Of a stretch of 64,000 nt of DNA, positions 46,458 to 56,674 are shown piece by piece. The position numbers and the translations under genes are program-made. The notes below the pieces were generated by a model, which worked only from the letters and a program-made list of their open reading frames with translations, had not been told where the DNA came from and made no database searches. The first letter of the stretch is position 1; each line of letters opens with the position of its first letter. The DNA comes from Atopobium sp. oral taxon 416. Its GTDB lineage: Bacteria > Actinomycetota > Coriobacteriia > Coriobacteriales > Atopobiaceae. The stretch covers positions 2,108,001-2,172,000 of the forward strand of contig NZ_CP072380.1 of the NCBI RefSeq assembly GCF_018128285.1, written 5' to 3'.

Positions 46458-48908
46458 GGCGGATTAGCATTCTGAACGCAACAGGATAGCCCGCTGAATG
46501 CAAGCGTGGCACACTCCGGAAGGCTACGATGTTGGTTGTCTCAATCAACGTCGAAAGCTAAAAGGAATGTGCCACTACACACATCTTAGCCTACAGGAGA
46601 GGGACTGCATAGCCGAGCTGCGTGGCACAAGGAAAGGCCAATCGGCTATATCGCGGCAGAGATCGGCAAGGACAGCTCCAGCGTCTGCCACAAGCTCAAG
46701 AGGAACGCACACCACGGCCGCTTTAGGGCATGTACTGCCCAAAAGGAGGGCGGATGAGCGCCGCAGGAGATGCAGGGCGAAAAGGCGGCTTTCAGACCCT
46801 GCGCTTACGCAGAAGGTGCGCTTACTCATCATGGACAGACACTGGTCCCTGGAGCAGATAGACGACATCTCAGGCTCGAGGGTGGCGGCAGGTGCGTCGT
46901 TGAGCCTGCCGACTATTCTATCGTGAGGTCCATAGCCACCACGCTCGACCTGCCGGGATCCGGCCCCGAAGGCAAGATGCGGTGCCACCTGCGCAGGAAG
47001 GGGAAGCAGGTCTGCAGCAAGAGGCCTAAGACCAAAGGTAAGATCGAGATCTTACACACCGTGGATGAGAGGCCAAAGCAGGCCGATGCGAGGTCTTGCC
47101 TCGGAGACTGGGAGGACGACACGCTCGTGGCAGCGGACCCGTGTGCCTGCTCGTGCTTGCCGACAGGGCAGTGAGGCTGCTTCTCGCAGAAGAGATGCCA
47201 CCACGACAGCGGGAGCGTCTCTAAGGCCGAAGTCGGACTGCTACAGGGACGCCCGCTCGAGACGCTCACTTCCGGATAGGGGCAAGCAGTTCGCAGGGCA
47301 TACAGGGCTCACAGATGCCCTTTGAGGTGTGCAGTTCTACTTCTGCGACCCCCACCATCTATGGCAGAAGCTAACAGTTAAGAACACCAACGGGATCCTG
47401 CGAAAGTTCTTCCCCTAGGGAAACGATGATTAATTCGCCTCGATGAGGTCGCTGGGGCCACACGCTGTATGACATCGGCTCAAAATGTCTCGAACCACGC
47501 AGTGCCCATACCCACATAGATGCCTATCTGTCTTCTGGATATGGTATAGCTACATCCACGTATTCCTGCATATCCAAAAGGAAGATATGGACAGACAGAT
47601 GAGCTTTCAGGACCTTAAATCCTAAGGTCTGAGGAGAAAGACCAGACGAGAGGCACGCCTGGAGCAAATGGATACAATCGTTGTGTGGGATAGCTGGATT
47701 GCACTGGTGGAACCCAGCTACCACTGACAGGCTCTTGTCAGGCATGTGCGCGCTGTAAAGACAAAGCTTTAGGATGTAGCCTGCTTTAGGTAATGTTTGC
47801 TCTCTTAAGACGAGGGAACTTAAAGATGCTATCCTGGATTGTCACTCCTGGCAGCGCTTCTGTGCACGTAGACCTCATGCAAGCGCAGGTGCCAGATGCA
47901 ACGACACTTGCGAAGATGCGCCATAGCCTTAAAGCGAGAGGAGTTCGGTAAAGCTTGTGCTTCACGACCTGAATTCAGAACTCGAAAGGGCAAGGATCAC
48001 GGCGCGGGGCGGCTCCATGGTGGACGCGACCTTCACCTGGGCCTTAAAGCTCCACAAAGAACAAGGACCATGCACGCGACCCTTAAAGTGCACCAGTCCA
48101 AGAAAGGGGGAGTCTGGCGTATCGGATACAAGGCGCATATCGGCGTGGATGCCGGTAGCGGCCTTGTGCATGGTGTGGAGACGACCGCTTAGAATGTATC
48201 CGACATATCCTGTGGCACATGCACTCGTTAAGGGAAGATGACAGGTTCTGCTATGCATACTTTAGGCTATATAGGTATAGCGAAGCGCCCTTAAGGACGC
48301 ATAAAGACCCACACCTCTCATCTATGCGCTAAAGCGTTGCTAAGAAAGCCTTCGACCAGAGAAGGCCTTGCCTGTACGCTTTTCTCCGAGAAGGGCATCG
48401 AGTCCAGGAAGGCATCCGGCCGCTCAAAGGTAGAGCATCCCTTCCTTATCGTGAAGCGCCGCTTCGGCCCCTTAAGGAAGCGCTACAGGGGGATAGAGAA
48501 GATACCTGCACACTCAAGTCTTTCTCGCCCTTGCAAACCTTGCCATGTGCATCTTTTGCCGGCAGGCTGCACCTCCTGGCTCCCAGAGTCGCTTGATCTG
48601 TCTTGGGGCCTTATTGCGGTGCATGGGGCAGGACAAATGTAAGGATAGTGGCTCCTGCACGTGCTGGATAGGCATCCTTCCCTGCCTTCCCCGCATGCAG
48701 GCCTAGAAAGACCATGTGGTCGGTCCCCTCTGACACGTTATGGGGCATTGATCATCGTTTCCCTAAGGGCACCGACTTCGTAAAGATTACGGACGAGGAG
48801 GTGCAGCATACAGTGGAGCTGATCTGCGACAGGCCAAGGAAGGTCCTGAAATACAGGACAGCCAACGAGGTCTTTAGGGAGATGTTGCACTCAGCTTGAC
48901 AATCTGTC
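46458..48908 (+). mobile_element. IS30-family element, copy D, interrupted by IS5
   Basis: The left end GGCGGATTAGCATTCTGAAC is at 46458; the right end TGACAATCTGTC is near 48908. It keeps the sequence GAAGGTGCGCTTACTCATC that copies B and C have lost, but its transposase is still frameshifted. The IS5 at 47418-48763 sits in TTCCCCTAAGGG near the 3' end. Without it the element is about 1.1 kb. Confidence 0.88.
47418..48763 (+). mobile_element. IS5-family element inside IS30 copy D
   Basis: The 1346-bp element is bounded by GGGAAACGATGATTAAT and ATTGATCATCGTTTCCC, with TA at 47416-47417 and 48764-48765. The transposase is recognisable in pieces ([60 protein letters not shown]) separated by stops and frame changes. 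Confidence 0.88.
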
Positions 48909-48928
48909 GCCCGAAAGGAGGACGCGGC

Positions 48929-49282
48929 ATGCCGAGTAAACAAAAGCGATCATGCAGATATCCTGGCTGCCCGAACCTCTGCGAGGGCAGAAAACAGTAT
49001 TGCGAACAGCACGACAAATTCATGGAACAACACTACGAGAAGTTCCAGCGCGGCTACTCCCCCAGCAAGCGTTATGGTAGGATCTGGAAACGAATCCGTG
49101 ACCAGTATGTCCACGAACACCCGCTATGTGAGATATGCCTTAAGGAAGACCGCTATGTCGCCGTGGAGGAAGTCCACCACATTGTGCCGCTCTCCGAGGG
49201 TGGCTCGAACGGCGAATCGAATTTGATGAGCCTATGTCGCTCCTGCCACGAGAAGATTCATAAAGAACGCAGTGACAGATAA
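48929..49282 (+). CDS. HNH endonuclease-family protein
   Basis: From ATG 48929 (AAAGGAGG nine bases upstream) the protein has 117 residues. It has a first Cys cluster (CRYPGCPNLCEGRKQYCEQH) and an HNH core (HPLCEICLKEDRYVAVEEVH, then HIVPLSEGGSNGESNLMSLC, then RSCHEKIH). This is the form often found next to phage terminase genes, acting as a nicking or packaging nuclease. No terminase is present. It begins 20 bp after the IS30 right end, so it may be an orphan left by a lost prophage. Confidence 0.85.
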   Translation: MPSKQKRSCRYPGCPNLCEGRKQYCEQHDKFMEQHYEKFQRGYSPSKRYGRIWKRIRDQYVHEHPLCEICLKEDRYVAVEEVHHIVPLSEGGSNGESNLMSLCRSCHEKIHKERSDR

Positions 49283-49309
49283 AAAGAGCCGTTCCACAAC
49301 GGAACGGCT
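49281..49309 (-). terminator. Rho-independent terminator of the toxin-antitoxin operon
   Basis: AGCCGTTCC/GGAACGGCT (9 bp, loop of 5) is followed on the minus strand by CTTTTTATC. It lies between the convergent HNH and YafQ genes and may serve mainly the latter. Confidence 0.85.
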
Positions 49310-49314
49310 TAGAG

Positions 49315-49593
49315 TTAGAGATTCAGCAGGTCAGAATGACTTCCTGTATCCACAAGCGTTAAAGTGAGGATGTCATTCTCTATCAAATAGATCAAAAGCC
49401 AGTCCGGCTGGATATGGCATTCCCGAAAGCCTTTGAGATTTCCTTTGAGTTCATGGTCGCAGAATCTCTTATCCAACACTTTACCCTGACGTAAAGCGTC
49501 AACTACCTCTTCCAGAAGAGAAAGGTTCTCTCCACGTTTCTTCATCAGCTTATAGCTTTTCTTATAAGCTGTGGTGAACTTGACCGTCAGCAT
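49315..49593 (-). CDS. yafQ: YafQ-family mRNA interferase toxin
   Basis: The 92-residue RelE/YafQ-fold protein matches YafQ in KFTTAYKKSYKLMKKRGENL, DHELKGNLKGFRECHIQPDW and VDTGSHSDLL, which keep the histidines and aspartate used in ribosome-dependent mRNA cleavage. It begins directly after the antitoxin stop codon (TAAATG). Expression is presumably repressed by the antitoxin complex. The gene is intact. Confidence 0.88.
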   Translation of the reverse strand: MLTVKFTTAYKKSYKLMKKRGENLSLLEEVVDALRQGKVLDKRFCDHELKGNLKGFRECHIQPDWLLIYLIENDILTLTLVDTGSHSDLLNL

Positions 49594-49872
49594 TTACTCT
49601 TCGAGCGCTTTCCTGAGATCGTCCATGTTTGTATATCCCGACACGCCAGGATCACGGGAAATACGTCTGGCCTCACTCATGGCATCCAAAACTTTCTGAG
49701 AGTACTGCGGAACCTCTACGGTAAACGGAAGACCGCCTCTTAAGATACACTGCCGGAGAAAAATGTTTACTGCGCCGGACATGTCCATGCCAAGTTCACT
49801 GAAGAGTTCGTTGGCCTGCTTCTTAACGTTTGCATCTATACGAATCTGAGTAGGAACTGTAGACATATACAA
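49594..49872 (-). CDS. dinJ: DinJ/RelB-family antitoxin
   Basis: The protein has up to 92 residues; the start may be the ATG at 49870-49872 or the one two codons later. The N-terminal ribbon-helix-helix (TQIRIDANVKKQANELFSEL followed by GMDMSGAVNIFLRQ) binds the operator. The C-terminal part (about 60-92) should wrap the toxin. It is the first gene of the TA pair. Confidence 0.9.
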   Translation of the reverse strand: MYMSTVPTQIRIDANVKKQANELFSELGMDMSGAVNIFLRQCILRGGLPFTVEVPQYSQKVLDAMSEARRISRDPGVSGYTNMDDLRKALEE

Positions 49873-49892
49873 TCATCTTCTTTCATTGGATA

Positions 49893-50920
49893 TTTTAATA
49901 CATTGGGTTTACATTGTCAATCAAACATAATAGCTGAGTACCTCCAGCATAGTTAGGCTCCCTGAACTGTAAGCGGCTTAAGGCAAGATCGAAGGCATCT
50001 TCGACTGGACCGTCGCGGTGGCTGCGATGCCAAAGAGCAAGACATGGATGAGGCACATCTCGTGCAGCAGCTCCATGCAGCCATCCCTTACATCCCTGTG
50101 GCTGTATCTTTAGCTGAACGAGTCCGCAAGGAGTGCATGTGGGCCTTGGGAAGGCCATGGAAGGTGCCCTCAACGTAGGCCTTGAAGTTGGATATCACCC
50201 TGTGGACCATGAGAAGGGATGCATCCCCGTCCGCTCTGTCGTACTCCCTTTAGACGAGCCCGCGCAACGAGGAGAGGCCGGCAAGCTTTGCCGCTCCAGC
50301 CATCCACCCTTATCTTCGATGTATGGCAGAGCTGGTCATGCCCCACCTGGTGCCAGCAATCTTTCGAGCACCCCTTTGCGCAGCGCAGGGGGCAGGCGCC
50401 CTGCCTGCCGCTGTAAGCATCGGCTGCTGCTTTGTGCCGCGCCCGCTTTTGCCTGCTGCCTTGGCGCCGATATAGAAGTCGTCCACCTCGTGTGTGTCAG
50501 CTGCAAGGACGCTGAACGCACTGCGATCTGACCCAGGCGAGTATATCCTTAAAAGGACCCGCCCTGCCGTCTTTAAGCTGCAGCCTATCTGCCTTCTGCA
50601 GGGCGCAGGCACTGATCCTTGCCTTCTGGGCGGACATGAGCCATATCGCCCACGAACCACTTCCTGAGCTCGAGGTGGGTCCCCTCCATCAATAGTTTCT
50701 GCGCTCACGCTCACCTGGTGCGAGCACTTCGTGCACTGCCACTTGTGTGCGCGGCCTCAGACCTTCGAGCAGGACGTATTGGCGCACACCGGGCAGACAA
50801 AGCCGCCGGAGACCTTCTCCTCGATAAGCCTCCCCTCGCACGACTCCTCGTCTGAGAACCTCTCCAAAAGGCCCATCAATGTCTCTTTGCTCTCGCATTC
50901 GCGCCTACTCAGAGCGCCTG
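49893..50920 (-). mobile_element. IS1595-family transposase remnant, third copy
   Basis: On the minus strand a zinc ribbon (CPVCANTSCS ... WQCTKCSHQVSVSAETI) and, further on, HEVDDFYIGAKAAGKSGRGT are in IS1595 order with frameshifts and stops between. The C-terminal end fades near 49900. Confidence 0.7.
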
Positions 50921-51167
50921 CATGCCCCTTTACCATCTCTTTCTTTGCCCTCTCGGATGCATCAACCTTGTATCCTCATTGTACGGTTTGGAGGCGACAG
51001 GAACTCCTGCGGTTATGCTGGAGGTCCTCAGTCATTTCAAACATTTTGAAGTGGGGCGGTCAAAATCTCTACGGCCTGCTCCGGTGGAAAACGGCGCAGG
51101 GTCTTCTGTACGAAAAAAGCGAAAACAAACGAGCCATCTGCACAATGTGTGAACCGATATGTGAGCA

Positions 51168-52413
51168 CTAGGCCCTCCCCAGCAGCGGTACCTTCACCCC
51201 CAAGCATCTGAGCATCACCATCGCGAAGAGGTTGTCGAGGCTGCGAAAGCTATAGGCTATCCTAACGGTCAGCTTGATCTTGTTGTTGATGGTCTCCACG
51301 CGTGCGTTGGACAGGCCGCTCTCCAAGGTGGCGACTGTGGCATCCAGATGCCTTCTGATCTTCTTTTAGAGCTCGACGAACTTAGGGGATCCTCGAGCGC
51401 TAGGCCCTGCCCCTCTACTTCTCGATGCCCTCCCTGATCTTGTTAGCAGGCAGCTTCAGGGCAAGCCTTATCCCTTCCTTCAGCAGATATGCCCTGTGGA
51501 GCTGCAGCTGTGAGATCGTGGTGAGCTGAAGCGCCGCCTTCTGCCTTCGGTCAGGCTCTCTGGGTTCTTGAAGGAGGGGATAGCTTGGGCCCTTCACGGA
51601 TGCAGCGGCCTTCCTTTCGGGGCTCGCCTCCTCCCCCTTCCTGGGGCGGGCGCGCCTCCCCTTCGGTGCTGCCTTGGCCTTCTGCACAGCCGCCCTCCAT
51701 GACTGGCGGCACAGCCCGTCGAGCAGCTCCGTTGCCTACTGGACGATGTGGAAGGTGTCTGTGCAGCGCAGCGCATACGGTACCCACTCCTTCATCGCAT
51801 CGTCCACCCAACGCACCCCGTCCGCACTCACAAGGTCGATGGATGAGCTTCCCTTAACGGCGATCTGCTTGAAGAAGGCGTCGAAGACCTTGCGTCCATG
51901 GCCGTCATGTAGCTGTGGCCCTTCTTGTAGCTTGTCTCGTCCACACCTATCCACCTGAGGTCTGCCGTCTTTGGCGGCTGCCCCTGTTCGAGCCTTGCCA
52001 GCACGCGCGAGCATATCGCGCCCACCCACCTCCACAAGATGCGCAGAAGCTTTTGACAGGCAAGCTTGCTCATCGACAGCTCAAGCCAGCAGCAGCTGTC
52101 CTCAAAGGCACGGGGGAGCCAGCTACCATGGTCTGCCCAGGGGATCTGACGCACCGCGCAGTACCGCATTTTGGGCACCTCATCCTGAATGTATCCGCCT
52201 GGATATACACCTTCGTGCCGACGACATTGGGGCATCTCCAGAGCCTGGTTCCCCTGCCTGCATCGTAGCAGGGGGGCCTTCTGCCCGCACTTGCCGCATC
52301 TGCAGGAGTGGGGCCTGTAGGGCCTTGGCGTCGATCACGATCGCCTGTGCGTCCTCGTCGAAGGACACATCCTCGACGCTGATCATAATCTTGACTAAGT
52401 TTGAGATGCGCAC
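51168..52413 (-). mobile_element. ISL3-family transposase, frameshifted
   Basis: It starts at 52413 with VEDVSFDEDAQAIVIDAKAL. It then passes through zinc-finger pieces (MRCPKCGT), IPWADHGSWLPRAFEDSCCW, LRWIGVDETSYKKGHSYMTA, SADGVRWVDDAMKEWVPYAL and TDTFHIVQ, and ends NARVETINNKIKLTVRIAYS then FRSLDNLFAM at a TAG (51168-51170). The order and total length (about 415 codons) fit ISL3, but at least four shifts or stops break it. It belongs to a different ISL3 subgroup than the copies at 33262 and 41924. Confidence 0.82.
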
Positions 52414-52472
52414 GGTGCACTCCTTCTGCCGGGTCTTTACTTCGCAACTAAAAACCTACAGGAGAACGTGCC

Positions 52473-53290
52473 TTGTCACCTGCGCATTCGCATATTCTTC
52501 ATTCACACATCGTGTCGAAGAGCCAAAAAGAGACGCCTTTCGACCGCCTGAAGCTCGTGCTCGGTGAAGAGAGCCTTGCACATCTCCAGAAGTCTACAGT
52601 CATGGTGCTGAGACTCGGCAGCGTCGGCTCGGACTACACGGAAGCCCTTGCCTGCAGCGGCATTGGACACCTCATCCTCATCGACCGGGATACTACCATC
52701 GAACATCAGCCGTCAGGCCATTGTCTTCCATTCGACGGTCGGCCTTCCCAAATGTCAGGTCATGGAGAAGATGGTTCTGGCTATCAATCCAGGCTGCGAT
52801 GTGACGACGCTTCAGGCTTTCATCCCGAAAGACAGCCTCGGCGAGATGCTCTCCCAGTTCCCCCGTCCTGACTACATCGTCGATGCGATCGACATCGTCC
52901 CACAGAAGCTCGTGCTTGCCAAATGGTGCCGGAAGCAGAGGATTCCGCTCTTGAGCTCCATGGGTGGCACCGACAAGCTCGATCCGAGCTGTCTCCAGTT
53001 TGCACAGATCAAGAAGACTTCAGGCAACCGCCTTGCCAAGGCCATGCGCAAAGAAGGCCGGAAGCACAGCATCAAGGAGCTCGAGGTACTCTACTCGACA
53101 GAGAGGGGCGCGGGTTCCAAGCCTCCGAAGACGGAGGATGGGAAGAGACCTGAGAAGGGTCAGACTGACTTTGGGCACCATGAGCTACATACCGCTGATC
53201 ATGGGCCAGATGATCGCCGGCAAGATCATCTGCCGGCTTGCCGGATTCGAGCCCATGCCCTACACGGAAGAGGAAGATCCGCAATGCTAG
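52473..53290 (+). pseudogene. tcdA: tRNA threonylcarbamoyladenosine dehydratase (TcdA/CsdL), broken
   Basis: The first frame (RLKLVLGEESLAHLQKSTVM then LRLGSVGSD, the nucleotide-binding loop) shifts near 52695. The second continues CQVMEKMVLAINPGCDVTTL, YIVDAIDIVPQKLVLAKWCR, IPLLSSMGGTDKLDPSCLQF and KELEVLYSTER. It shifts again near 53110 to LGTMSYIPLIMGQMIAGKII. This is the E1-like TcdA order. TcdA cyclises t6A37 in tRNA. An ISL3 remnant ends about 60 bp upstream and may have removed the promoter. Confidence 0.85.
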
Positions 53291-54081
53291 GCCCAGAGCA
53301 GAACAGCCTGCAAGCAGCGAAATACTACGACATGCACTTCTATATCGACTTCCTCCAGGAAGATCCAGCAGGCTTCCTCGATGCGTCAGATACGCTTGGT
53401 CTGGCCTTCCTTTCCTGCACTGCGGCACCCAACTCAGAGCTGGAAAGACCGGCAGAATGCGACTCTGAGCCTTGGTGCACATCCCTGGTGGGTGGCAGAC
53501 AGCAGAATGGACACAGGCGCCCTTGATGAGCTCGTCTCGCTTGTGCCCGATGCTCTCCTCATAGGAGAGATCGGCATCGATCTCTCGCCCAAGCATGTCA
53601 AGCTTTCCTCGAAAGACAGACAGAGGCATTCCAGACCATCGTGAAAGTTGCAGCCGCTTCAGGCGGCAAGGTGCTCTCCATCCACTCCTGAAGTCAGTAG
53701 ATCTCGTGTTCGACATCCTCAAAGAAACCGGCTGCACTCCTGCTGCTGCGGGCTCTATTCCTATCCTGCACTAGTTCTCGGGCTCGACGCCCGAGCTCTG
53801 GCGTACCATTCATCTCGGCTGCCTCTTCAGCGTCGGCAAGCCGTTCCTCCATACCCGGCCATGCAAAGGAATACCTAAAGCTCATTCCGCACGAGAAGCT
53901 CCTCTTCGAGACTGACTATTCTCCCGAGCATGCAGGGCTTGTACCCAAAGGCTACGAGCGTGCCCTTGCTGACTCTGCAGCCCTCATAGCTGCATCCTGG
54001 AATGTCTCTGTGAATAAAGCTGTCGAGACTCTTGCTGCCGCGAGCGAAGCCATCTTCCGCCAGACCAGAGGAGAAGCCTGA
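53284..54081 (+). pseudogene. TatD-family hydrolase, broken
   Basis: The start overlaps the tcdA stop. Pieces in successive frames read YYDMHFYIDFLQEDPAGFLD, LSLGAHPWWVADSRMDTGAL, PDALLIGEIGIDLSPKHVKL, KVLSIHS, FSGSTPELWRTIHLGCLFSV and, at the end, SAALIAASWNVSVNKAVETL before a TGA. This is the TatD-like metal-dependent hydrolase order, though the first metal motif is YIDF rather than HLDF. At least four frameshifts and one stop are present. Confidence 0.83.
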
Positions 54082-54280
54082 TTACGCCGTACTGGCAGCC
54101 CGTCACACGACGCAAGCCATACTTCCCTACAGCATCGATTCCATATCCATATGCCTAAGCAGCTTACCTTTCGCCTGCCTGCGCATTCTCTTCCCTGCTG
54201 AGGCGCTATCATGGAAGTAAACGTCTGCTTATCCATGCAGCAGTTGTCTTCTGTGAGCGTTTCCCCAAGGAGGAGGAAAA

Positions 54281-56545
54281 ATGGCAACAAGAAAGTCAAG
54301 AAGCTCCAAGCCACGCAACACATCCATGAGGTCGAGATCTTCTCGCTCCATCGCAAAGCCGAAGGCTCAGAAGGAGGCAGGAGAGAGCAAAGTGAAAGAG
54401 CCTGCTGCCGCAAAGCCGGCAGCAAAGGCTGTACCTGCTCCGAAGGCCACAGAGCCTGCCAAGAAGGCACCTGCAGAGGCTGTAAAGGTAGAAGCAGCTG
54501 CAAAGTCCGAACCGAAGCCTGCTGCCAAGAAGGAGGAGCCAAAGCCTACACCTGCCACAAAGGAAGCTCCGAAAGCAGCTGCCCCTGCAGCCAAGCCTGA
54601 GCCGAAGCCAGCAGCAAAAAAGAAGGCCGCTCCCGCGCCGGCACCGAAAGAAGAGCCGAAGGCGGCTGCAAAGCCCAAGCCTGCTACAAAGGCAGCCACG
54701 CCTGAGCCTGCAGCAAAGCCCACAGCTGCCAAGAGGGAAGAGCACACCAAGAAGACGGAGGCTCTGAAGCCTGCAGTTGCGAAGGTAGAAGAAGCCCCGG
54801 CTGCAAAGCCGGCCGTGAAGTCAGCTCCTGCCAATGTGTCTGAGGCAGAAAGGCCTACACCGAAAGCTGTCCCCGAAGCAAAGAAGGCAGAGGAGCCTAA
54901 GAAGGAAGCAGAGCCTGCAAAGTTCGAGAAGGCAACTTCCGAGAAACCCACCAAGGTCGAAGAGAAGCCCAGGACAGCCGCTGAGGCACCTGCTGCTGAG
55001 CCGGCACCTGCCACGGCAAAGGAGATTCCCGCAGAGAAGACGGCTGAGCCTGAGGCAGCACCGGAGCCTGAACCCGAGCCACTCCCCCAGCCGAGGCGCT
55101 CCATCGCCTTCATCGGATCCGAGTGCTATCCCTTCGTCAAGACCGGTGGTCTCGGCGATGTCATGTATGCACTTCCAAAAGCTCTCGTGAAGCAGAATTG
55201 CGACGTAAAGGTCATCCTTCCGCGCTATGCCTGCATCAAGCAGGAGTGGCAGGAGAAGATGGTCTACAAGGGCGCCTTCCAGATGGATCTCTGCTCTGAC
55301 GGCAGGCAGTTCTATGTCGGCATCATGGAATACATCTCCCCTGACGGTGTAGTCTATGACTTCATCGACAACCAGGACTTCTTCACAAATGGCAACCCGT
55401 ACACGAACCTCGTGGATGACATCCCGCGCTACTGCTACTTCGGAAAGGCAGCGCTCTCTGCCCTGCTCTTCCTCAACTGGATTCCTGACATCATCCACTG
55501 CCATGACTGGCAGGCAGCGCTTGTCCCGGTCTATCTGCGCACGCTCTTCCAGAGCACAGAGCTCGCATGCTCAAAGACCGTACTCACAATCCACAACCTG
55601 CGCTTCCAGGGCAAGTACAACATCCCGACGATCAAGTACTGGTCCGGACTTCCCGACTATGTCTTCAACAAGGATGCCATGCAGGAAGACTGGACCGAGG
55701 CCAACATGCTCAAGGGTGGCCTCACCTACGCCGATATGATCACAACGGTCTCCGGCACCTATGCAGAAGAGATCCAGACGCCGGAATACGGCGAGGGTCT
55801 CGATGCCCATCTGCACTACCACTCCGGCAAGCTTCGCGGTATCGTGAACGGCATCGACTACGACATCTGGAACCCGGCAACGGACAAGCTCCTCGAGGCT
55901 CCCTATGACACCAAGAACGTGATTGATGCTAAGAAGGAAAATAAGAAGGCGCTCCAGGAAGAACTCGGCCTCGAACAGGACGACGGCAAGATGGTCATCG
56001 GCCTCATCTCCCGCCTCACGAGCCAGAAGGGCCTCGACCTCGTCACGACCGTCATGGAGCAGCTCATCGACGGCAATACGCAGGTTGTTGTCCTCGGCAC
56101 CGGCGAGCCCCAGTATGAGGAATCCTTCCGCTGGTTCGAGAATGCCCACAAGGGCACCGTCTGCTCGAGCATCATGTACGACGAGGCACGTTCGCACCAC
56201 ATCTATGCTGGTGCCGATGCACTCCTCGTACCTTCCCGCTTCGAGCCCTGTGGTCTCACCCAGCTCATTGCCATGCACTATGGCACGATTCCTGTCGTCC
56301 GTGAGACCGGCGGCCTCAAGGATACGGTTGAGCCGTACAACATGTTCGAAGACTCCGGCAACGGCTTCACATTCGACCGCTATGAGCCGGGCCTGTTGCT
56401 CGAAGCAATCAACCGCGCCAAGATGCTCTACTTCACGAGTCGCGAGTCCTGGGACAAGATGGTCAAGCGCGACATGGAGAAGAATATCTCCTGGAGCAAA
56501 TCTGCATCCCAGTACCGTGACCTCTATCTCCAACTGACACAGTAG
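54281..56545 (+). CDS. glgA: Glycogen synthase with a long Ala/Lys/Pro-rich N-terminal extension
   Basis: The 754-residue protein starts at ATG 54281 after AAGGAGGAGG. Residues 1-270 are low-complexity Ala, Lys, Pro and Glu, basic first (RKSRSSKPRNTSMRSRSSRS) and more acidic later, like a histone-H1-type linker. From about residue 272 a complete GT5 enzyme follows: SIAFIGSECYPFVKTGGLGD (ADP-glucose loop), IPDIIHCHDWQAALVPVYLR, VIGLISRLTSQKGLDLV and FEPCGLTQLIAMHYGTIPVV with RETGGLKDTV. The core has the usual length near 480. It transfers glucose from ADP-glucose to glycogen. No other glycogen gene is adjacent. A terminator follows. Confidence 0.95.
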   Translation: MATRKSRSSKPRNTSMRSRSSRSIAKPKAQKEAGESKVKEPAAAKPAAKAVPAPKATEPAKKAPAEAVKVEAAAKSEPKPAAKKEEPKPTPATKEAPKAAAPAAKPEPKPAAKKKAAPAPAPKEEPKAAAKPKPATKAATPEPAAKPTAAKREEHTKKTEALKPAVAKVEEAPAAKPAVKSAPANVSEAERPTPKAVPEAKKAEEPKKEAEPAKFEKATSEKPTKVEEKPRTAAEAPAAEPAPATAKEIPAEKTAEPEAAPEPEPEPLPQPRRSIAFIGSECYPFVKTGGLGDVMYALPKALVKQNCDVKVILPRYACIKQEWQEKMVYKGAFQMDLCSDGRQFYVGIMEYISPDGVVYDFIDNQDFFTNGNPYTNLVDDIPRYCYFGKAALSALLFLNWIPDIIHCHDWQAALVPVYLRTLFQSTELACSKTVLTIHNLRFQGKYNIPTIKYWSGLPDYVFNKDAMQEDWTEANMLKGGLTYADMITTVSGTYAEEIQTPEYGEGLDAHLHYHSGKLRGIVNGIDYDIWNPATDKLLEAPYDTKNVIDAKKENKKALQEELGLEQDDGKMVIGLISRLTSQKGLDLVTTVMEQLIDGNTQVVVLGTGEPQYEESFRWFENAHKGTVCSSIMYDEARSHHIYAGADALLVPSRFEPCGLTQLIAMHYGTIPVVRETGGLKDTVEPYNMFEDSGNGFTFDRYEPGLLLEAINRAKMLYFTSRESWDKMVKRDMEKNISWSKSASQYRDLYLQLTQ

Positions 56546-56575
56546 TAGGATCTGCGCTGATTCTAAGCATTGACA

Positions 56576-56610
56576 TGGACGGGCACTGCAAAGGCGCCCG
56601 CCCATTTTTC
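56576..56610 (+). terminator. Rho-independent terminator of glgA
   Basis: TGGACGGGC and GCCCGCCCA form a 9-bp stem with one mismatch around an 11-nt loop, followed by TTTTTC, 30 bp after the stop. Confidence 0.82.
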
Positions 56611-56674
56611 TGATGAATCGTCCTCTAAACAGGAGGTAGGCTGGACTCTGCATTCGGCCTGCTTGCAAGTCTAG

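Noticed and set aside
48929-49872. HNH gene plus toxin-antitoxin pair as a small defence island
   Set aside because: The genes are convergent with a terminator between them and there are no other defence genes; each is explicable as an orphan mobile gene.
54367-55113. 248-codon minus-strand frame rich in Ala, Gly, Phe and Ser
   Set aside because: It is the complement of the Ala/Lys/Pro repeat of glgA, and its apparent low complexity mirrors that repeat.
55571-56668. 365-codon minus-strand frame opposite glgA
   Set aside because: It overlaps the conserved catalytic core of glgA and matches no known family.
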